Source: Brevibacillus sp. SYP-B805 | Lineage (GTDB): Bacteria; Bacillota; Bacilli; Brevibacillales; Brevibacillaceae | Direction: 5' to 3' | Assembly: GCF_011059135.1 (NCBI RefSeq) | Contig: NZ_JAALGD010000004.1 | Location: 124,001 to 188,000, forward strand | Length of the DNA stretch: 64,000 bases | Shown: positions 61,320 to 64,000 of the stretch, piece by piece | Layout of the letters: each line of letters starts with the position of its first letter | How positions within the stretch are numbered: position 1 is the stretch's first letter | The notes under the pieces: model-generated | Seen by the model: only the letters and a program-made list of their open reading frames with translations | Databases searched by the model: none | Told to the model about the DNA's origin: nothing | Made by a program: the position numbers and the translations under genes

Positions 61320-62547
61320 GCGGAATCACCTCCACTATCTCCCCGGCCTGCCTGCCTTTGCCCCCGGCCGGAATGATGATGAAGCATTCGCTCTCCTTCA
61401 GCGTGATCAGGTTGCCGGCTTTGTCGTTGAAATCGGGATGGGCGTATAACACCGTGTCCCGCTCCTCCAAACGACCGCGCAAAAAACGGGGAAAGGGGCA
61501 GGGCTTGTCGTACGCCTGCGCCAGCCGTGCGTGAAGCTTCCGCCATCCGGCCTGCTGCTGCCCTGTCATCCGCCGCAGTACCGGCCGGACGAACAGTTCG
61601 AAGCCGATAAAGCAGGCTGCCGGATTTCCCGACAAGGCGCAAAGCAGCTTGCTGCCGTACCTGGCGGCGGTGGTCGGGCTGCCCGGCCGCATCGCCACGC
61701 GGTTGAACAGCAGCTCCACATCCGGCTCGTCCGTCAGCGCGGCGATCACGTCAAAGTCGCCGACCGAGACCCCTCCGCTGGTGACGAGGAGATCCACCTG
61801 CTCCGTGCATGCGGCCAGCGCCCGCTTGGCTTGCGCCGGATCGTCAGGGAGGCGCGGAAACAAAACGGGGATGCCGCCGGCCTCGCCAATCAAGGCCGAC
61901 AGCATCACCGAATTGCTGTTGCGGATTTTGCCGGGGACGAGCGGCTGATCGACATCGAGCAGTTCGCTGCCGGTCGCCAGGAGGCCGACGCGCGGCCTGC
62001 GCACAACCGGGACGGCGGCGTAGCCGAATGTGGCGAGCAGCGCCAGCGTTCCCGCGTTGATTCTCTCACCGGCGCGGACGATCCGCTCCCCGCTTTTCAT
62101 CTCTTCCCCCCGGCGGGAGATGTTTTCCCCCGGTTTCAGCGCCCGTTTCACGCCGACCGTATCGGACACCTCTCCCGGTTTCTCCGTCTGCTCCAGCATG
62201 ATCACCGCATCCGCTCCCGGCGGCATCATCGCTCCCGTCATGATCCGGCAGGCCGTTCCCGGCTTTACTTCCAGCCCGGGGACCTGGCCGGCGGCGATCG
62301 TCTCCGTCACCGCCAGGCGCACCGGATTCTCCACCGTCGCTCCTGCCGTATCCGCCGCTCTCACGGCAAACCCGTCCAGCGCCGAGCGGTCAAACGGCGG
62401 CATATCGCAGGTGGCGGTCAGCTCCCGCGCGAGCGTCCGTCCGTATGCCTCGCCAATGCCAACCCATTCCTCCGGCAGGGGCGTGACCACCGCGAGCAGC
62501 CTGTTCAGCGCCTCGTCCACGCTGATGGTTTGTCGGTGAAAGCTCAT
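61288..62547 (-). CDS. moeA: Molybdopterin molybdenumtransferase MoeA
   Basis: Enzyme of 419 aa that inserts molybdate into adenylylated molybdopterin. Motifs are MPPFDRSALDGFAVRA, GTACRIMTGAMMPPGAD, PGENISRRGEE, LLATGSELLDVDQPLVPGKI, VTSGGVSVGDFD and LSGNPAACFIGFELFVRP. The ATG at 62547 follows AGGAGG at eight bases. It lies 50 bp after the molybdoenzyme gene and overlaps mobB, so cofactor maturation and the enzyme are made together. Confidence 0.96.
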   Translation of the reverse strand: MSFHRQTISVDEALNRLLAVVTPLPEEWVGIGEAYGRTLARELTATCDMPPFDRSALDGFAVRAADTAGATVENPVRLAVTETIAAGQVPGLEVKPGTACRIMTGAMMPPGADAVIMLEQTEKPGEVSDTVGVKRALKPGENISRRGEEMKSGERIVRAGERINAGTLALLATFGYAAVPVVRRPRVGLLATGSELLDVDQPLVPGKIRNSNSVMLSALIGEAGGIPVLFPRLPDDPAQAKRALAACTEQVDLLVTSGGVSVGDFDVIAALTDEPDVELLFNRVAMRPGSPTTAARYGSKLLCALSGNPAACFIGFELFVRPVLRRMTGQQQAGWRKLHARLAQAYDKPCPFPRFLRGRLEERDTVLYAHPDFNDKAGNLITLKESECFIIIPAGGKGRQAGEIVEVIPHAAASWTFPG

Positions 62548-62597
62548 CGTTCCGTCCTCCTCTGTTGATGCCGTACGCCCATTTGTCATGGCGGCGA

Positions 62598-64000
62598 TCA
62601 GCTGACCTCCGTCTCCAGCTCCTCAATCCGCTTTTCCACGTATTTCGTATCCTTAAAGGCGAAGTACGTTTCCGCTTTTTCCACAATCGCGGCGGCTTTG
62701 TACTCCGGAATCCCGGCGTACTTCTCGTACACGCCTTTGGGAATCAGCACGTTTCCTTCCGGCCAGTACACCTGGATGTTGCCCTGCTTGATTTCGGCGT
62801 ACTTGGCCCGGCCGTGGTAGGTTCCGTATCCGTTGTATACCACGACCGCCTCTCCCTCCCGGATGTTCAGCTGCGCCGCGTCATCCGGATGGATCAGCAC
62901 GTCGTGGCGATCTGCGTTGTTGAACGGATCGGTTTCGCTGTAAATCAGCGAGTTAAACTGCTTGCCCCGGCGGGTGGTGACGTAAAAATGCCCCTCCGGT
63001 TTGCGCAGCTCCGGCACCACGATCGGGATCAGGTTGGCCCGCCCGTCCGGTGTCGGGCAGATGCCGTCTTCGCACAGCCATGCGCCGCCCCACTGGAACA
63101 CGTCCCCCCGGTTTTTCAGATGCTGGATGCCGTCGTAGTTCGGGTTGGCGACGGCGATCTCGTCGCGGATCTGCTGGGCGGAAGCAAAGTGGATCAGATG
63201 TTTGCGCTCGGGATAGACGCGGGCAGCCAGATCGACGTATATCTCCCATTCCGGGCGGGCTTCCCCGATGCGCGGCCCTTCGATTTCCGGACTGAAGTAG
63301 ACCATTCGCTCGGTGCTGGTGGAGGTTCCGCCCCCGGGCTGTTCGTAGCGGGTCATCGCCGGCAGGACGATCACTTCTTCCTTGGCGTCCACCAGCGTCG
63401 AGGTGTTGAAAATGATGTCCTGGTGCACGCGCAGTTCCACGTTTTCCAGACACGTTTTCATAAAGTCGGGATCGGGCATCGTCTCCAGGAAGTTGCCGCC
63501 GCTGGTGTAGAACAGCCTTGTCTTCCGCTCGTGCCCGTCCGGCAGCAGCGCGTTCTCCAGGCTGACCCCGACGATATCCCCCTGCCATTTGGGAATTTCA
63601 AAGCCCCACACTTTTTCGATCCGCGTCCAGGTTTTCTCATCGAAGTCGCCGCCCGGCAGGCTGAACGGATCGGCACCCATTTCGCCGGAACCCTGCACGC
63701 CGGAGTGGCCGCGAATCGGCATCAAGCCGCAGTGCTGACGGCCTAGAAAGCCGCGCAGCAGCGCGAGATTGGCCACCTGGGAGATGTTGTCTGTGCCGAA
63801 GCGGTGCTGCGTCAGACCCATACACCAGACGAACACGGCCGACTTGGCCTGTGCCAGCAGCCGGGCAAACTCCAGCATCTTTTCACGCGATACGCCGGAA
63901 GACTTCTCCAGCAGCTCCCAGTCCTGGCTCACCACATGGGCTTTCAGCGCTTCGTAGCCGTTGGTGTGCGCCTGCACAAACGCATGGTTGATCGCAGACC
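62598..64000 (-). CDS. FdhF/YdeP-family molybdopterin oxidoreductase, partial (runs off right edge)
   Basis: C-terminal two thirds of a large molybdoenzyme, about 467 residues visible. Family marks are VFVWCMGLTQHRFGTDNISQ, LLRGFLGRQHCGLMPIRGHS, GVQGSGEMGADPFSLPGG and the C-terminal molydop-binding domain (FNNADRHDVLIHPDDAAQL, GEAVVVYNGYG). The GHSGVQG pattern points to the FdhF/YdeP group rather than true nitrate reductase. The N-terminus and the residue that binds molybdenum lie outside the window. It is followed by moeA and mobB. Confidence 0.92.
   Translation of the reverse strand, partial: SAINHAFVQAHTNGYEALKAHVVSQDWELLEKSSGVSREKMLEFARLLAQAKSAVFVWCMGLTQHRFGTDNISQVANLALLRGFLGRQHCGLMPIRGHSGVQGSGEMGADPFSLPGGDFDEKTWTRIEKVWGFEIPKWQGDIVGVSLENALLPDGHERKTRLFYTSGGNFLETMPDPDFMKTCLENVELRVHQDIIFNTSTLVDAKEEVIVLPAMTRYEQPGGGTSTSTERMVYFSPEIEGPRIGEARPEWEIYVDLAARVYPERKHLIHFASAQQIRDEIAVANPNYDGIQHLKNRGDVFQWGGAWLCEDGICPTPDGRANLIPIVVPELRKPEGHFYVTTRRGKQFNSLIYSETDPFNNADRHDVLIHPDDAAQLNIREGEAVVVYNGYGTYHGRAKYAEIKQGNIQVYWPEGNVLIPKGVYEKYAGIPEYKAAAIVEKAETYFAFKDTKYVEKRIEELETEVS

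Noticed and set aside
1-64000. tRNA, rRNA, CRISPR array, intact insertion sequence or prophage
   Set aside because: No cloverleaf, rRNA core sequence, regularly spaced repeats, transposase motif or phage structural gene was recognised on either strand.

Overview
The window looks like chromosome from an aerobic, endospore-forming member of the Bacillales with a fairly high GC content, probably a Brevibacillus/Paenibacillaceae-like organism. This rests on spoVR, YknXYZ-, YvaDEF-, YwdK- and YebE-type genes, Gram-positive ribosome binding sites (AAGGAGG-like), lipoprotein and SLH-type secreted proteins, and a CIRCE element. The genus is an inference. No rRNA, tRNA, CRISPR array or intact insertion sequence was seen.

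Left part (1-31.5 kb): a MacAB/YknXYZ-type exporter with a divergent OmpR-type two-component system (1-5.8 kb); a cadmium-type metal resistance pair cadC-cadA with its operators (8.4-11 kb); an AT-rich stretch holding a solitary OLD-family nuclease between a broken spoVR copy and a broken SRAP/YedK remnant (11.1-13.5 kb); a YvaDEF-like SMR efflux operon (13.6-14.9 kb); the intact spoVR (16.9-18.3 kb); and a run of housekeeping or detoxification genes (arylamine N-acetyltransferase, DoxX, oligoendopeptidase F, EamA exporter, FAH-family hydrolase, CGNR regulator, DinB, MBL hydrolase with HxlR regulator, SLH/WG-repeat protein, VanY-like carboxypeptidase). Two ECF sigma/anti-sigma loci (6.5-7.4 and 18.5-19.9 kb) are both degraded, in complementary ways.

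Middle (31.8-42 kb): a tightly overlapping leftward operon makes and uses GDP-mannose (mannose-1-phosphate guanylyltransferase, GT4 glycosyltransferase, an alpha/alpha-toroid protein, phosphomannomutase, mannose-6-phosphate isomerase). A CIRCE heat-shock operator lies just upstream. Next is an iron-uptake operon efeO-efeB-efeU behind a promoter with two Fur boxes.

Right part (42.2-59.8 kb): what looks like one sigma-54-controlled catabolic or transport locus. A sensor kinase and an NtrC-type activator follow a tandem-nitrilase gene. Good -24/-12 promoters precede the nitrilase gene, an OpuC/YehZYXW-like ABC importer operon (with MmgE/PrpD, UPF0316 and an alpha/beta-hydrolase-fold protein) and a DUF6282-glcD-glcF operon; a chemoreceptor gene sits between them. 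The substrate is not known to me, and this is my best candidate for an undescribed system. The window ends with molybdenum cofactor genes (mobB, moeA) and the 3' part of an FdhF/YdeP-type molybdoenzyme (60-64 kb).

Two families of dispersed non-coding repeats were found, each with two copies here: a roughly 220-250 bp element at 31.6 and 47.8 kb, and a shorter one at 25.8 and 42.05 kb.
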